From NCBI RefSeq assembly GCF_000204055.1, contig NW_006768772.1, positions 348,260-412,259 on the forward strand: a DNA stretch of 64,000 nucleotides, read 5' to 3'. The notes below the pieces were generated by a model, which saw nothing but the letters and a program-made list of their open reading frames with translations, was not told where the DNA came from and did no database searches. The translations under genes were made by a program, and so were the position numbers. Source of the DNA: Melampsora larici-populina 98AG31 (lineage: Eukaryota > Basidiomycota > Pucciniomycetes > Pucciniales > Melampsoraceae). Shown here piece by piece: positions 35,757-48,799 of this stretch. How positions within the stretch are numbered: the stretch's first letter is position 1; the number at the start of each line of letters is the position of its first letter.

Positions 35757-36842
35757 TTACATCAGTTCAAATTCATCTGTAGAATCATGAGTTTCGACTT
35801 CGAGCCAATTACTTGATTCATCACTTTGATTGGATCCAAGTTCATCAAAAGAGATTCTAGAAGATATACTCTGAGCGGGTTTTGAAGAGCTTTGATCTGA
35901 ATTGGTTTCGTTTTCAATCGGTTTTGTAGAGTGGTTTGAATCATTCGATTCAACAGGTTCCATCGACATTTCAGGTTCTGGAATCTGTGTATTCAAAAAA
36001 TAAGACAGATTTAGTGGCTGATCATCTTCGAATGTAAGGAGCCTGGAAGCTGAATATGAATTGTACATACCTGCGATGGCAATTCTTCACCATGAGATGA
36101 ACTGTCTTCGTGTTTAGAAAATTTTTCTTCTGTATGAGAAGAACCTCCTTCCCAATGTAAAAACTCTTGTTCATCATCAAAAAGATTTCCTTGCCCATGA
36201 GATGCAAGAGCCAGACTTGTTGGAGAGGAAGTCGAGCTTTCTTGATTTATATTTCTTGGGATTTCTTTTAAAGGTATATCTGATTGATCTTTTGTTGATA
36301 CTGTTTGACTTGATTCGAATGGATTTGAATTTGTAACTGATCGATTAAATTTGAATGGTTCATCCTGTTCACTGAAATCAATTAAAGGAAAGACCTAGGA
36401 AAATAGTTAATGTCAGTTGCATATATTCAGGGAGTCAAAAACCGGTTTTTAGCATTTAAGATAGATCTCTTGCGATAAGGTTCAAATTCAAGCTGACCTT
36501 TGATTTCTGATACTGACTTGGATTTTGATTAGTTTGAAATCGATTCCTTAAAGTAAAAGGAATCGGATCTTGATGATTTGATTGATGATCTTTAAATGGA
36601 TCGATTCTGAAAGTTTGATAACAACTTGGCGATAAGTTTTTTTCAATTTCTTCTTCCTCTTCTTCTTCTGCATCATCCGTTTCTTGTTTACGGTGATTTC
36701 TTTTGAGTGTAATTCGCTTCGGCTGAAATCTGATTCGGTTAAATTCTTCTTCTGCTTTAAATTGTTGATACTCATTAACTAACAAGATTCCTGTACCGAT
36801 GAAGATTACTACACCGGCTATTAAGAGAAATGGGTGTGGCAT
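35757..36842 (-). CDS. Acidic protein with one N-terminal membrane segment
   Basis: Three exons on the minus strand: 36842-36498, 36394-36071 and 35984-35757. Lengths are 345, 324 and 228 nt, all in phase, with GT-AG introns; 298 aa. Residues 4-22 are strongly hydrophobic (LLIAGVVIFIGTGILLV), an N-terminal anchor. Then comes a Lys/Arg patch, a run of Glu around residues 58-66 and a long Ser/Glu/Asn-rich, probably disordered tail. The layout suggests a tail facing the cytosol or nucleoplasm from an internal membrane. The family was not recognised. All frames are intact, unlike neighbouring element genes, so it is likely a functional host gene. Confidence 0.8.
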
Positions 36843-37459
36843 GTTGGGCTGATCTTGGAACTTCGATTCGGATGATGTTGTTGGTCAATTAGTTTGATCG
36901 TATTGAGTATATAAAGAGCTGCTTAACGGTTTATAAGGACGAGTTTTAGTGTGATGTGGATGAGTTTAATTAAAAGTTCAACGAGGTAATCAACGAATCA
37001 AAAAAGCCAAAATGCTGATCAACACAATCTAAACCAAACGTCAATTTCAGGAACCACTTCTTGATATGTAACAATTTTAGACGAGGAATATCAATCGAGC
37101 AATGAGAATGGATGATCAAGAAATCAAAATCAAAGATGAGACTACTATTTATCCTATCATTCGGTGGAATTCAAAACATAGAAGTTATCCTCAAATTATT
37201 GAAATCTTGAGAAATTTCGAATTCATTCGATTTCAAATCCAACGAACAATTTCATAACTTGAATTTCAAATCAAATCTTGGATTTCATGTTCTAGAATAA
37301 GAAGGTGATGAGAAAGGACCCAGGAATGCTCCTGTAGAGGTTGGTGTCGAAACCCGATTTTGGGTTTTTGGGCTCTATACTGCACACCAGTGCTCGCCTC
37401 AGGCTGCAAAGCACCTCAAAAGATGCGCTTGGGTGAGGGCTATCCAGAAATATAGCTTA
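36843..37459. other. Promoter region of the minus-strand gene and flank of X2
   Basis: Upstream sequence of the preceding gene. From 37320 GC content rises towards the nested element stack. No gene. Confidence 0.4.
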
Positions 37460-37574
37460 CAGTACACCACGGGTAGGTCTCGTATCAGAAAAAGGTCAGC
37501 AGACCGCCTGGGTCTGAGAACCGTCGGGCGTCCGAATTTGGGCCAAAGTGAGGCGGCGCATGGGCGGGCCATCT

Positions 37575-37745
37575 CGTCGAAAGGCCGCCCCAGGGCACCC
37601 AATTTGTGGGCCATCTCAAGACCGACCAGCGCCGGTTGCACACCGCCTTTGGCGAGTGTTTGGCCGCCTACATCAAGACTCGACTTGAGGCCGCCACGTT
37701 CGACCTGCAGGCCGCCAAGCAGGCAGCCTGTAGGCCGCCACAAAC
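37575..37745 (+). repeat. Left subterminal GGCCGCC array
   Basis: Five GGCCGCC motifs in a GC-rich tract. The mirror set (GGCGGCC) lies at 59466-59685. Subterminal arrays of this kind are transposase-binding regions in CACTA elements; binding here is inferred. Confidence 0.7.
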
Positions 37746-38129
37746 TCAGGTTAACCCAAGCGCCCAATGACCTTCAGACCGTCACTCCACGTATATCGCA
37801 ATTGCTCCGCAAAGCATTTACGCCTTCTTTGCAGCCACCGTAGGCTGTTTCCCCTGTCAATTTAACCGACATCAAATAACAGGGATCGTTGGGAGATTGT
37901 TGGATGATGCCATCAACAATTTTAACACAAGTTGTGTCAAATGCCATGCAATGCATGATGTAAAGCTCTCAGGGCCATCACTTCCACAGAACCAAAGGTT
38001 CTCACTTGCAGTATTTGCAATGACCCCAGTTTGTGGAGCCAAATTCAGGTGTTGATATTTTTTTAATCCCCCAAATATCAATTTTGGCTTCGATTCAGCT
38101 TCACCAATCAGCTTGCCCAACGATATCCA

Positions 38130-41100
38130 ATGGCGGATTCCATGTCCAATCACCCTTACACAGACCCATGTAAACCTTTTCACGTGTTTCCTTTCCCGTC
38201 GGCTTTGCTGACCATCCCCAAAGACATCTACGCCAGTTCAGAAGACCCAGCGGATCCTCAAATCCGATGTTCTGCCTGCAACAGCCGCACGCTGGCGGAT
38301 TATCGAGGCCACATCAAAACTGCCGCGCATCGTGCCGCTGTTCAGCGACGTATCGAGCGAGATGCAGCCGACAAAGTCATGCTTCGTTCAATCCAAGCAA
38401 ACCACGATGATCGCATGGAAGACCAAGACCATGATACACCAGAGCAACAATACATTGATCAAGAAGACCCTCCGGCACCTGATTCACCCAAACACCCGCT
38501 CACTCCTCTCTCTTATCTTCGAGATCTACACGGCACTGGGATTTCCGAAGGATCATCGGACTCCGACCACTCGGATAACATTTTGGATTTCCAATTGCTT
38601 CGTCAAGCCTTAGAAGCAATGAACAACCTGGGTGACCATCCCGTCGAAGACCATCCCGTCGAAGACCATCCCGCCGAAGACGCAGACGAGAACCCCGAGG
38701 AGATGGCCTTAGACGATGATATACTTGATGTGGATCCAGCGGATTTGAATGGGTGGTATCCATTCGCAAATAAAGAGGTGAATGGATACCAACAATGCTG
38801 ATTGTTGGTTTCGGGAACTGACATATTCGGTTGTGGTTGATCATACAGCAAGTCGTGGCATTGCTAATCATTGGTTCCACCCGAAGCCTCCTATCCCGGC
38901 TACAATACCAGCGCATTCGCTCGATTTTACGAATCTGCAAGGTGGACCTGCCTGCGTGGGGATCTCTACGTGATTTAAGCAACCGCCTCAAGAGGAAAAT
39001 GGGCCTCCAAATCGCCGCAAGAGACAGTCCAACCGGCAGCCCTTTATTTGGTTTGAAGGTGCAGACCATCATAGAAAGCGTAAGCCGTTGGAACTTATTC
39101 AATTATGAATACCTACTAACCATGATTTGAATCTTTGTTTAGGAGTTGGCCAACCCATTAGTCAGCCCACATCTAGTATTTATGCCGGAGCTCCCTGTCA
39201 GCAGCCCTACCAATTGCCTATCCCAGTGCCAAAAGTGGCGCGAGTTGTATCCACGACATCTCCGAGTCCAAATGGTCACCTCTAGAACCAAACACTTTTA
39301 TATATACGAGCCTTTGCAGGTAACTTCTGGCCAATTGGTGGTCCCGATTTTTTTCTACCAGCAGGAAGGCGACATCATGGCCAAATGTGTTAGGGCGGTT
39401 GTGGAACCGGTCGCACATCCGCTTTCGGGTTATAATATATTTATCGAAGCGGAGACGTCTTTTGTTTCACCTGAACTCTTGACAATCAACGTCAACATGT
39501 TCTGGAGAAATTTTGATGAGGTTGAACTGGATGATGGCATACGCCTCAGTGAGGCATGCAGAAATCATATGTATTGTGAGTGTTTGCAATTCAATTTCAA
39601 CGTCAACACATGAGCCTAATGCCTTTCATTCTCACAGAGCATACTACCACAGGCGTCCAGCCAATCCCATTCATAAATCCTTGGAGGATCAAAGCCAACG
39701 GTAAAATTATACGACACGTACCACTCACAATCTACTCAGACGATACCTCGGGCAATGTATCCAAAAAATACAACAAGCATATGAGTATTTATTTCACGCT
39801 CTCAGGGTTGGCCCCGGAATGGTCAAACCAAGAGTACAACACAGATTTCCTCGCTAAATCGAACTGTGCATCCGCCCTCAAATTGTTCAACCAGGTAGTT
39901 GACAAAATAAAGTAAGTTTATCATCATGAATCAATGTTCGAACTTGGACACTAACAAATGTGGTCAAAGTGATCTAGGATGCCAAGGATTCACCACGTAT
40001 GATCACACGCTGGGACAGGATGTATGTGCAATGGTGGTGGTCCTCTGTCACCTCGGGGACTCTCCCATGCACGCGGAGATCTGTAACACTAAAAACCCAG
40101 CAAATACCTTGACTCCGTGTCGCATGTGCGAACTGCAAGTGGACAGGCAGGTGGAAAAACAAATGGAAGGTTTTGTGCGTGACTTTTTGGGTCTGGACCC
40201 AGACAGAGAAAAGGTGAGCTACCCGCACTCTTATTTGCTTTCATGATGCTAACTATTTGATTCCAATAAGACCAAATTGGCTACTCGAGATTGGAATCTT
40301 ACTCGCGAGAGAACTCGCGAAATATGGCGTGCCGCTCAAAGGCGTAACAGCCAAAAGATCATGGAAGACTTGGGTCGAATCTACGGACAGCAAGATACCT
40401 TGAATGATCACTTTATCCATCTGGTTCAGTCTGCTCAAGATAATCTTTCACCTCAGCAGGTTGATAGTCTTTGTGACCAGCTCACTCTGGAGTGGGGGGA
40501 CCGGCTATTCAACCCAATGTTGAGGCTCAATGGTACGTATGTTCCCTTCGTCTGCAATGATCACTGGTCCTGATAGTCAATCATGCCACCAGGTTTCGAT
40601 GGACATCTGGATACCCCGATCGAGATACTTCATGTTGTGCTTTTGGGGGTGGTGAAGTACCTTTTTCGCGACACGATGAAGACAATTAAGCCAGGTAAAG
40701 CCGGCGCCCAAAAGTACAATCGACTTGCCGCCAGGTGGCGCGCTTTCAAACGCAAAGGATTGAAAATGCCACCGATCCAGCCCACCACTTTGATACAGTT
40801 CTTCCAAAGTCTGGTAGGCAAAGAGTTCCGCACCGTGCTACAGACGGCCCCTTTTGTCATCTATGAACATCTTACGCCAGAGGTGCGACATCTATGGACG
40901 GCACTCTGCATGTTGGGATCATACGTCTTTCAAACTGAAATCAAAAACACCGACACCTATCTGAAGGAACTCGATACACACATCGATATTTTCCTCCATC
41001 AACTCATGGAGCTGACGGAACAATGGGTAAACAAGCCAAAATTCCATATGTTGATCCACCTCAAGGCTTCAATCCAACGCTTTGGACCGCCCTGTCTTGT

Positions 41101-42121
41101 AGCAGCTGAGAAATTCGAATCTTTCAATGGGAAAACTCGCGATGCATTGGTGCATTTGAACAAACAAAGCCCGGGAAATGACATTGCCAATACCTTCCTA
41201 ACTGCCCTCATGATGCGTATATTTCTCTCCGGCACTTCTTTTTTTGATCATGAGATGCAGGCCAGAGTATCCGCCGGTCATGAGATTCAATCTCTCATGA
41301 CAAAAATTCCCGAATTGGCTCAGTCAATGGGCCTTGACAGTAATGTCGGCCGCATAGGATTACACACTGACAGTGGTGAGTTCTGTCATTTATTCACCTC
41401 ATGAAATCTTGACCCTGATCCTTCCTTGTGCATGTTCCAGGCCCAAAATCGATTCAGGGTCAAGTTCCTGCGTGTCTGACCCAGATGGCTTTGGATGTCA
41501 CGTTGAAAGAGCTGGACAGCGTAACCCTGCCGTCGCAGCACAAGATTGAAGCACAAGACTTCGTTGTGATAAAAGGCGACGGGGTCATTTGTCAGGTTGT
41601 CTCAATCTGGAAGCCAGAAAACGTGGCTTCTTCAAAATCCATACCAATCCTCGCCAAATTCACCAAGGGACGAATTGTCCCTTTTTATGGCATGCGAGAG
41701 TTTATCACCTCCGAACGAGTCTTTCCATGTGACATAAAGGTAAGTCACATGGAACATTACAAATCATGTTATATATACCGAATCTGATTTTAGGTGAAAG
41801 GCTGTGGAATCCCTCATCAATATGCAGCACAATTGTCACGATGGTGAATGCCTGGTGACCTCAACGCATAAGAAAAAAATCGAAAGGAAAGCAACCAAAA
41901 TCTTGGTGCCCACCATCCAACATTCGCCCACCAAGTCGTTCATCCTCAACTCCGCGTCACATTATTCAGCCGATTTACATTGAAAATTAGCAGATATTCA
42001 ATTCGATGACATCACACCAACTCAATGGAATAAAGCAATTGGTACTGGTGTTGCAATTTGGAAATCAACACCACGACCGGCTCGAAAGGATAAGAAAAAA
42101 GACGCTGAACCCAAAGCTTAG
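38130..42121 (+). pseudogene. Plavaka/CACTA-type transposase with N-terminal zinc finger
   Basis: ATG 38130. Residues 48-70 form a C2H2-like finger (CSACNSRTLADYRGHIKTAAH). An acidic linker with DHPVE repeats follows, then a long conserved body over about eight exons joined by GT-AG introns. The exon from about 40594 begins GFDGHLDTPIEILHVVLLG, then VVKYLFRD, a signature of the fungal Tnp2/Plavaka-like group. Two defects are visible. At the exon junction near 39573/39639 the spliced codon becomes TAG. A TGA at 41981-41983 interrupts the last exon, which otherwise runs on in frame to TAG 42119-42121. The true end is therefore 42121 and the copy is probably inactive, though one or two base changes from intact. 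Confidence 0.78.
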
Positions 42122-42651
42122 TGTTCAACAGTCCATGTAACCATTCCATAAATTAGTTTGGTGTCATGGTTCCAAACGCAACTGGTGATTTTTGGGGCAC
42201 GTGCAAGGCCAGATAATAAATTGTGATCGAAATGTCATGTTATAACAGGAGTTTTAATAGGGCGGTTCAAGTCAAGAACTGCGAACGACCGGAACCAGAG
42301 CCCTGATCCGTTTTTTTAAGGTAGCTGCATCCTTAAAATTTTTGTTTGGTTTTGCATGAACGGTCGCAAAATTGTTTCTTTTTTGGGTCATAAAAGAAGG
42401 GCCAACAGTTCATTTTGGTTCCTTGTTCTTTTCTTAGATGCCTTTTGCTTGATTATGCTTTATGCACAAAGGGACCATAGCCGGGCATAACATTAATTTT
42501 CATCTTGCACGTGTGAGATTTCGTTGCTACGACTTTTCTTTTGTATTCAGCTTAGTTTTCATTCCCCTTTTTACTATCCATCGCTACTACTTTTTCTATC
42601 AGCTTCACATTATCTTGAACTTCATTTTTGCTTTACCATCATCATACTACC

Positions 42652-44062
42652 ATGCCTCGCGTCTCTGAAAGGTCATCTGCTATACGTGACATTACCCATC
42701 TCTATCTGGTCGCCCAAACAACCTCAGATGTTTGCACGCCTGGGATAGCCTCCAATTTCAACTGTCCCACCGAAGGTGAAATCATATTCCCTGGCGATCC
42801 TGTTTTGGCCGCCTTGTACGACGAACTTTTTGACAAAGAAGACCAGTGGGGCGAACTGCTTGCCCAGGTGACCGCGAAGCGTTACCTCAACAACCGTATA
42901 CGGATTCCTCTCCCCACGGCGTTTGACCTGCGTGATATGCTCCGAAGCCGAAGGACCGACTTCCGGCAGGCAATGAGGACAACTCCTGAATGCTTTCAAG
43001 CCCTTCTCACCTTGATTCAATTTCACCCGATCTTTGTCTCTTCTAGTAACAACCCACAACCACCAATTGAAAAGCAACTGGCTATCACCCTGGAGCGACT
43101 CGGAAGTAACGGCAACGGTGCCTCTGTTGGGAGATTCGCTCGCAATTATAAAGTGGGGCGAGGCTCTGTCATAAATTGTAGTCGGCGGGTCATTTCGGCT
43201 ATTATGGATGTAGGTGCACATTATCTCTCGTGGCCAACCTCCAATCGGCGCAAAGCCATTTCCAAAGTACTTGAACGGGATGGTTTCCCTGGATGTGTGG
43301 GCTTCGTTGACGGAACAACCATACCTCTGTTCCAGCGACCCGGTCGGGATGGCGAAGTCTTTTTTGATCACAAACATCGATACTCTATCAATGTACAGGT
43401 CGTTTGTGACTGCGACCGAAGAATAACCTTATACGCCTATGCGGGCTGGCCTGGCTCGTGCTGCGACAGCACCGTGTATTCTAAAACGGAAATATCAAAT
43501 CAGCCGAATAATTACTTTGATAAAGGTGGGAATTAATTTCATATCAAGGTGTTTTGACTTGCATTAAACTGATTTGTTTCTTTTCCCAGGTGAATACCTT
43601 CTAGCAGATTCCGCTTACATACCATCTGAAACCGTTGTACCATCCTACAAAGGCCAAGCGGCTGAAGTCAAAAGAAACAAAGACTTTAACTGGTGTGTAG
43701 CAAAGTCACGCGTTCGAAATGAGCACTGCATCGGTATTCTCAAATCGCGGTGGGCATCTCTGCAAGGTTTGCGATTGGGGCTGAACAGTCGCGAGGATAT
43801 GGATCACGTTCTGCGGTGGGTTCGTTGTTGCATCATCTTGCACAACATGTTGGCGGATCTTGGAAATGTTTGGAACAAAGAAGAAGGCAACCTCATCTTG
43901 CCGGAGCCGGGAGAAGCTGGGGTGGCTCACTTAAACGGGGTCAATGGAGGTGAAGTGCCGGAACAGGAGCTCATTGAGAGAGGCAGGGCAAAACGCGAGT
44001 CTATTAGAGACCATGCAGTTGCTTACAACTGGCAGAGCGGCGGACTACCAATTGTCTCCTGA
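42652..44062 (+). CDS. PIF/Harbinger DDE transposase (HARBI1-like)
   Basis: Two exons, 42652-43525 and 43590-44062, with a 64-nt GT-AG intron; 448 aa. The DDE_4-type nuclease triad is complete: Asp220 in GFVDGTTIPLF, Asp298 in LLADSAYIPS and Glu336 in RVRNEHCIGILKSRW, with 37 residues between the last two. The N-terminal 200 residues contain a helix-turn-helix-like region (VGRFARNYKVGRGSVINCSR). It should excise and insert the surrounding element together with its Myb-like partner. It has no stop or shift, so this is the best-preserved transposase in the window. ATG 42652 is the first ATG in frame. Confidence 0.92.
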
Positions 44063-44797
44063 ATTCGATTCACTTCAAGTTTGAATTTTTCTATATCTTG
44101 TCTTTGAGCGGTTCTGTAGTATCTTCTATATCTTGTCTTTGAGCGGTTCTGTAGTATCTGTTGACCTTGGACTTGTCTCTTTTTTCAACTTGTTGTCTCT
44201 GTTAATTTTTCTATATGTTATCTTTTGTTTACCTCCTTTATTGGGTGGCGACTTACCGAGTGAGAGTGTTGTCAAAATAAATATTAAAACTTCTAAAAAC
44301 TATAAAAAGTTTGAAAGCCTTCGAAGGGGAGACCCTATACACTCATCTTGAAGTGGGAAGGAGGTGTCTGATGTGTTCTTGAAGCAGGAAGGAGACGTCT
44401 GATCTGTGCTCATTTGAAATTTTCGTCAAATAGCAAAGAAGCAAGACATTGGTGGTATCTCTGACGTTGAACGTTAACTTGAGTGTGCGTTATTGACATA
44501 AAACTGCGCGCATCGATCATTTGCACATAAACCCAAGAGAGAACAAGATGGTTGGTACAGAGACAAAATAAAAACAACCTGAGGAGCACAAAGCAAGAAA
44601 AGCCAAGTGGCACAAAGAAAGAAAACACAAGTAGCACAAACACCCATCCACAGGCAACTCGTAACCATGGAATATACTGATACAGACATAATAAAATAAA
44701 GAAGATCTCTTGGAAGGAGCGATCTTGATTGATAAACTTGAAAGCGTGAGCAAAAAAAAGTGCCAGGTTATCTTTGACCAAGTGATTGATCGAACAA
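44063..44797. other. Harbinger intergenic region
   Basis: A 35-bp direct repeat (CTATATCTTGTCTTTGAGCG... at about 44091 and 44128) and two GAAG(C/T)(A/G)GGAAGGAG repeats at 44348-44395. Minus-strand frames of 70-120 codons here have no support. Confidence 0.5.
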
Positions 44798-46538
44798 TCA
44801 AACGATCAAGTCACCTGGGAGCCTCGTTGAGAGCTCCTTACGCTGGCGTAATTGCAGACCTATACAACAAATTATAAAGTATAAAATGTCATCAGAAACC
44901 AAACCTGGGCAGGGGTCGCCAAACAAATAAAAGAACTTACCCAGAACTTTTGTCAGGATATATAAGACGCAGATAAGACTCGAGCTCTTGGGCACTCTTG
45001 CCTTCCAAAACGAGTCGCTCACAAAAGGCCTTGCGCTCTTTGCGATTCTCTTGAACTAACCGCTTAGCCTCATAATCACGTTGCTCCTGTCGATCTAGGA
45101 AGTATTTCTCTTTGTTCCACTCAAGCGTCATTTTGCGATCTTGGAGGTCAGCTTGCAATCTAGCCTCTTCGACTTGCATTCGGGCCTCGTCACTACGTTG
45201 ACGCCAATCGTTTGCTTTGGATATCACGTCAATTTTCGCGTTGTTTGCTAATTGAATAGCGTTAGCAAGAGCGTGCTTTTGATCCTTGACATGCACGTTT
45301 GAGGGATTGATCGACGGCAGAGGGTCAAGACAACGACGCGCGAGGGTTGCCGCCGCAGTTCGTTTGGAAGGGGCTGGTTCGACCTGAGACAAATCGGCAT
45401 CTGAACCAGAGTCTAGGTGACTGTCACCTGGTTTGCCAGCGGAGTTTCGAGGGGCCTTGCCTTTGGAAGAACGACTGGCAGCCTGCTTGGCTTGAGCGGT
45501 GGTTGTCGCAACAGCAAGATTGGCAGGGGCACTGCTGTGTAGGGTAGCGTTGGTGTGAGGTTCAACAGGGCTTTGACTGCGTGATCCGTTTGGCGTGGGT
45601 GGAAGGGATGACAGGTTGTTGTCTAGAAATCTTCAATAGTGATTGTTGAGGTCTAAGGCAGTCCCCGGTGTCTTTGCGGGCAAATCAGGTGAAGGAGACA
45701 TTGGTAAAATGTCTTCGTAATCTTCAGTATCGTTGATGTTTGCCCTTTTGGAAACTGGTTGTTTTGAAACAAACATGGTCAGTCAGGATGTTCACAGCAC
45801 TCACCAAACCGATTTGATTTGGTGACTCACCAAAGTTATTGCCAGAGTGGTCATGGCCGTCAGTGATGGCACCATCACTGTCGGCGTCAGCAGGGTCGAG
45901 AGGACCAAGACCACTATCCATAATGCCGAACGGGTTGACATTACCTTTGTCACGGAAGAGAGAGTCCATTTCAGGGTAGCAGGGACAAATCGATTCCAAC
46001 TTGGCCGCAACAGTATGAATTCCTGGCTCGTGGTCTTTAGCCGAAAGATCTTCTCCAGTTTTATTGCTGAGGGATTTGGCGGTTTGATACTTGGATTTGT
46101 ATCTTCGAAGGCAAAGCAGAAGAGTTCGACCGGTCAGATGCATGTCAGTTGTGTTGTTTCGTTATTGAAGTTGTTATTGATTTTGTTGGCAAGTGAGTTC
46201 AAGATAGTGTTTGGCCCCATGGGCATTCCAGAGACTTTGGTCGCCTTGCCGCCGCCAAAGAGCGAGTTGAGGACGTTGGGTTTGGCGAGATAGGCAACAA
46301 TTGTCTTGTAGTCGAGTAATTCAAAGGGAGGACTATCTTTTGTCAAACGCTTATGGGCCGTTACAGTCGCCTCTCTTTCAGCTCGTTTCTTCGCTGCAAG
46401 GCGAGATCGTTTCACAGCCGCAGCAGACGGTCTTGAAGCTCCCACAGGTAGTCCAGCTAAGGCAAGATCAGCTTCAATCTGGGCCTTGGTTCTTCGTGGA
46501 CGGCGCGCGGAAGCTTGGGAGAGACTGGGTGATCGCAT
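44798..46538 (-). pseudogene. PIF/Harbinger ORF2, Myb/SANT-like DNA-binding partner
   Basis: ATG at 46538. The first part has a basic, Ala/Arg/Lys-rich N-terminus and YKTIVAYLAKPNVLNSLFGG. The next has TGRTLLLCLRRYKSKYQTA with CPCYPEMDSLF, the trihelix-like pattern of rust Harbinger partners. The last part (45392-44940) is a charged coiled coil of Glu/Arg/Gln. Introns are at about 45831-45753 and 44937-44860. The frame is broken near 46140-46160 by a one-base shift and by a TGA near 45630, so it is probably not functional as read. Confidence 0.65.
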
Positions 46539-46761
46539 TTGCACTCCGAGGTGCACGAACTGAAAGTATCCAAAGTAAGCAAAAAGGATTAAAATGATGT
46601 TAAAGAATGTCTACTGACAAATTTGGGGATGGGTTGGCTTGAATGGTTGAATTGAATGTTCCAGGATCAACAGCAGCAGAATAAAAAGAGAATCAGTTGG
46701 ATTGAAAGGCAAAGAGTTCAAGTATTCATATCACACTAGCCCGATCAGCGGCGGGCGCCGC

Positions 46762-48344
46762 ATTATTCAATCATGTCCACGCAAATCAGCAATTTGATAC
46801 CATCTCCTTGTGAGCATTTATTTCACCCACCTCCCATCCTGGAATCGTTTCATGCAACCTTTCAAACATTCCCAGGTGCACACATCACACGTTGGATTTC
46901 TTATGACATACTAACTACCCTAATGCATCATCATAGCTCACAACTAAGCCCAAGAAGTTTGACACACAAAGTAGAAGACACTGGAAACAGATCACTGTAA
47001 ACCCTTAACCCTGAAATCAAGCTTTCATGAAGAAACAGAATAATGTGTACATACCAATTGGGTTTAAGGATTTTGCATTCACAATCAAAAATAACAATGG
47101 GGAGTTTGTCTTTGTTTTTTCATAACTTCATGGAATAAGACCTTTATCTTTGGTCTTTGTTCACTCCTTTTATTTTCTTCTTCTGCTTCCACTCAGGTGT
47201 AGAATATGTATAAGACCTTTTTGATTCAAAAACTAAAAAGAAACCCAACATAACAAATTCAGAAAGTTCTGTTCCAAACTTCACAAAAGAAAAAAACCAA
47301 TAATCATACATAGAAACCAATCTTATTTTTTTAATCATTTCCAACACTCAGGCCTTCTTCTGGAAGCAGCATAAATTTCATCTTTGCCAACCCATCTCCA
47401 TCAATTCCCAACTCTTTCCCATTAATTTCATAATCCTTGATTTGTTTTCATCAAAACAAACTTCACAAAGTGAAATAATATACTATTCATTTTCACTTCA
47501 ATGATTTAAACTATTTTATAACAATAAAAGTTTGATAGCATTGAATATCCTTTTCCCACCAATTTCACCAACTTGTAAACTTCCTTTTATTTTATCAACT
47601 CAACCATTTTCAACATCATACTATAATTGACGATCTTCATTTAAAGGTATAGATCTAATTCCAATCCTGTTCAATATAGTTTTATTTAAAATCAATTTAC
47701 ATAATCCTGGACTGATGTTCAAACATTGTTTTCATCTTCTTCTATGAATTAAGATACTTATTGATTTAATTGAATGAGTCCAGATTGTTAACAGTTTAAT
47801 TATTTCAGGTGATAAGCTTACATTTTGTGAAATTTGGCTCCTGCTCTTCTGTGGTAGTGCTGGGCTCTAAACCCCATTGTCTAAAAATCAAAAAACTCAA
47901 AACCATCCAAAAAACTTTGTGTAAAAAGAATAAGAAAAAAAGATCTTTTCTGAGACTCAACAAATATTTAAAATCTTTTATACCTACTCCTCTCAACCTT
48001 CCTTCATTTATTTTTTTGGAGCCTATAAATTTAATTTCTTTAATCTTTCTTAATAAACCAAACAAAAGGAAAAGGAAAAAAATAAAGTAAGAAATGTGAC
48101 ACAATTTTTTCATCAAAATCATAAAAAAAATATTTGAATTTGGTTCAATTATTATTAATTGCATTGGCATCCACATTTTCACTCCCATTTCCATCCCCAT
48201 TCCTAACTTTATGCACACCATTTCTATCATCATATGATCTGAATAAAAGTAACCAAACACTGAAATTGGATAGGTTAAGTTACATGACAATCATAAGAAT
48301 TTGTAATTACATCATCTATAAATTCTGTTTTACATCTACCATGT
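46762..48344. other. Helitron 2 interior, no gene recognised
   Basis: Very AT-rich. A short stretch near 47835-47880 has a weak B-box-like motif. Frames of up to 161 codons are low-complexity and unsupported. Confidence 0.4.
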
Positions 48345-48557
48345 TTATCTCTTTGTGTGATCCTTTGGGCGTCTAGTAAATATACTAATTGTGTTCCAAA
48401 CCCCTTGGCTATTTGATTGGCTGTGTTTTAGCGGCCTTAAATGTATTGATGAATGAATCACATGTGACACCTTCTTCTTTGATTGAAGTTCAATAATTTG
48501 ATTTGTTGTTGGTGATACATGAGATATCAATAGGATGATGATTGCCAAGAGTCTCAT
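48345..48557 (-). CDS. Possible small secreted peptide (70 codons)
   Basis: ATG at 48557 is followed by MRLLAIIILLISHVSPTTNQ, a textbook-looking signal peptide with a likely cleavage near residue 18, then a short basic tail. No cysteines are present. It lies within Helitron-like element 2, so it may be a captured exon or a chance frame. No homologue was recognised. Confidence 0.3.
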   Translation of the reverse strand: MRLLAIIILLISHVSPTTNQIIELQSKKKVSHVIHSSIHLRPLKHSQSNSQGVWNTISIFTRRPKDHTKR

Positions 48558-48799
48558 AATTGACCATAAGCTTGTAGAACAGTGATAGGCAATGAAGACA
48601 ATACCAAGTTCAAATCACTGCACTAAGAGCAAAAAAACAGTAGACTTATCAGGGCTTGGATGATGTAAGATAAGTCAAGAGGATCAATGAGTCCTTAAAT
48701 CAAACATTGTCCAACCACAGTCAGTTCAAGCTTTGGTAATTTTTCAAGTTCCCCTGCTTGGACACTTTGGTGAGCATGTTTTCATTCAGGTGCAGGTAC

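Noticed and set aside
38500..39102. 200-codon minus-strand frame
   Set aside because: Antisense of the transposase exons 1 and 2; Arg-rich shadow composition.
42724..43377. 217-codon minus-strand frame
   Set aside because: Antisense of the Harbinger transposase exon, which has a full DDE triad.
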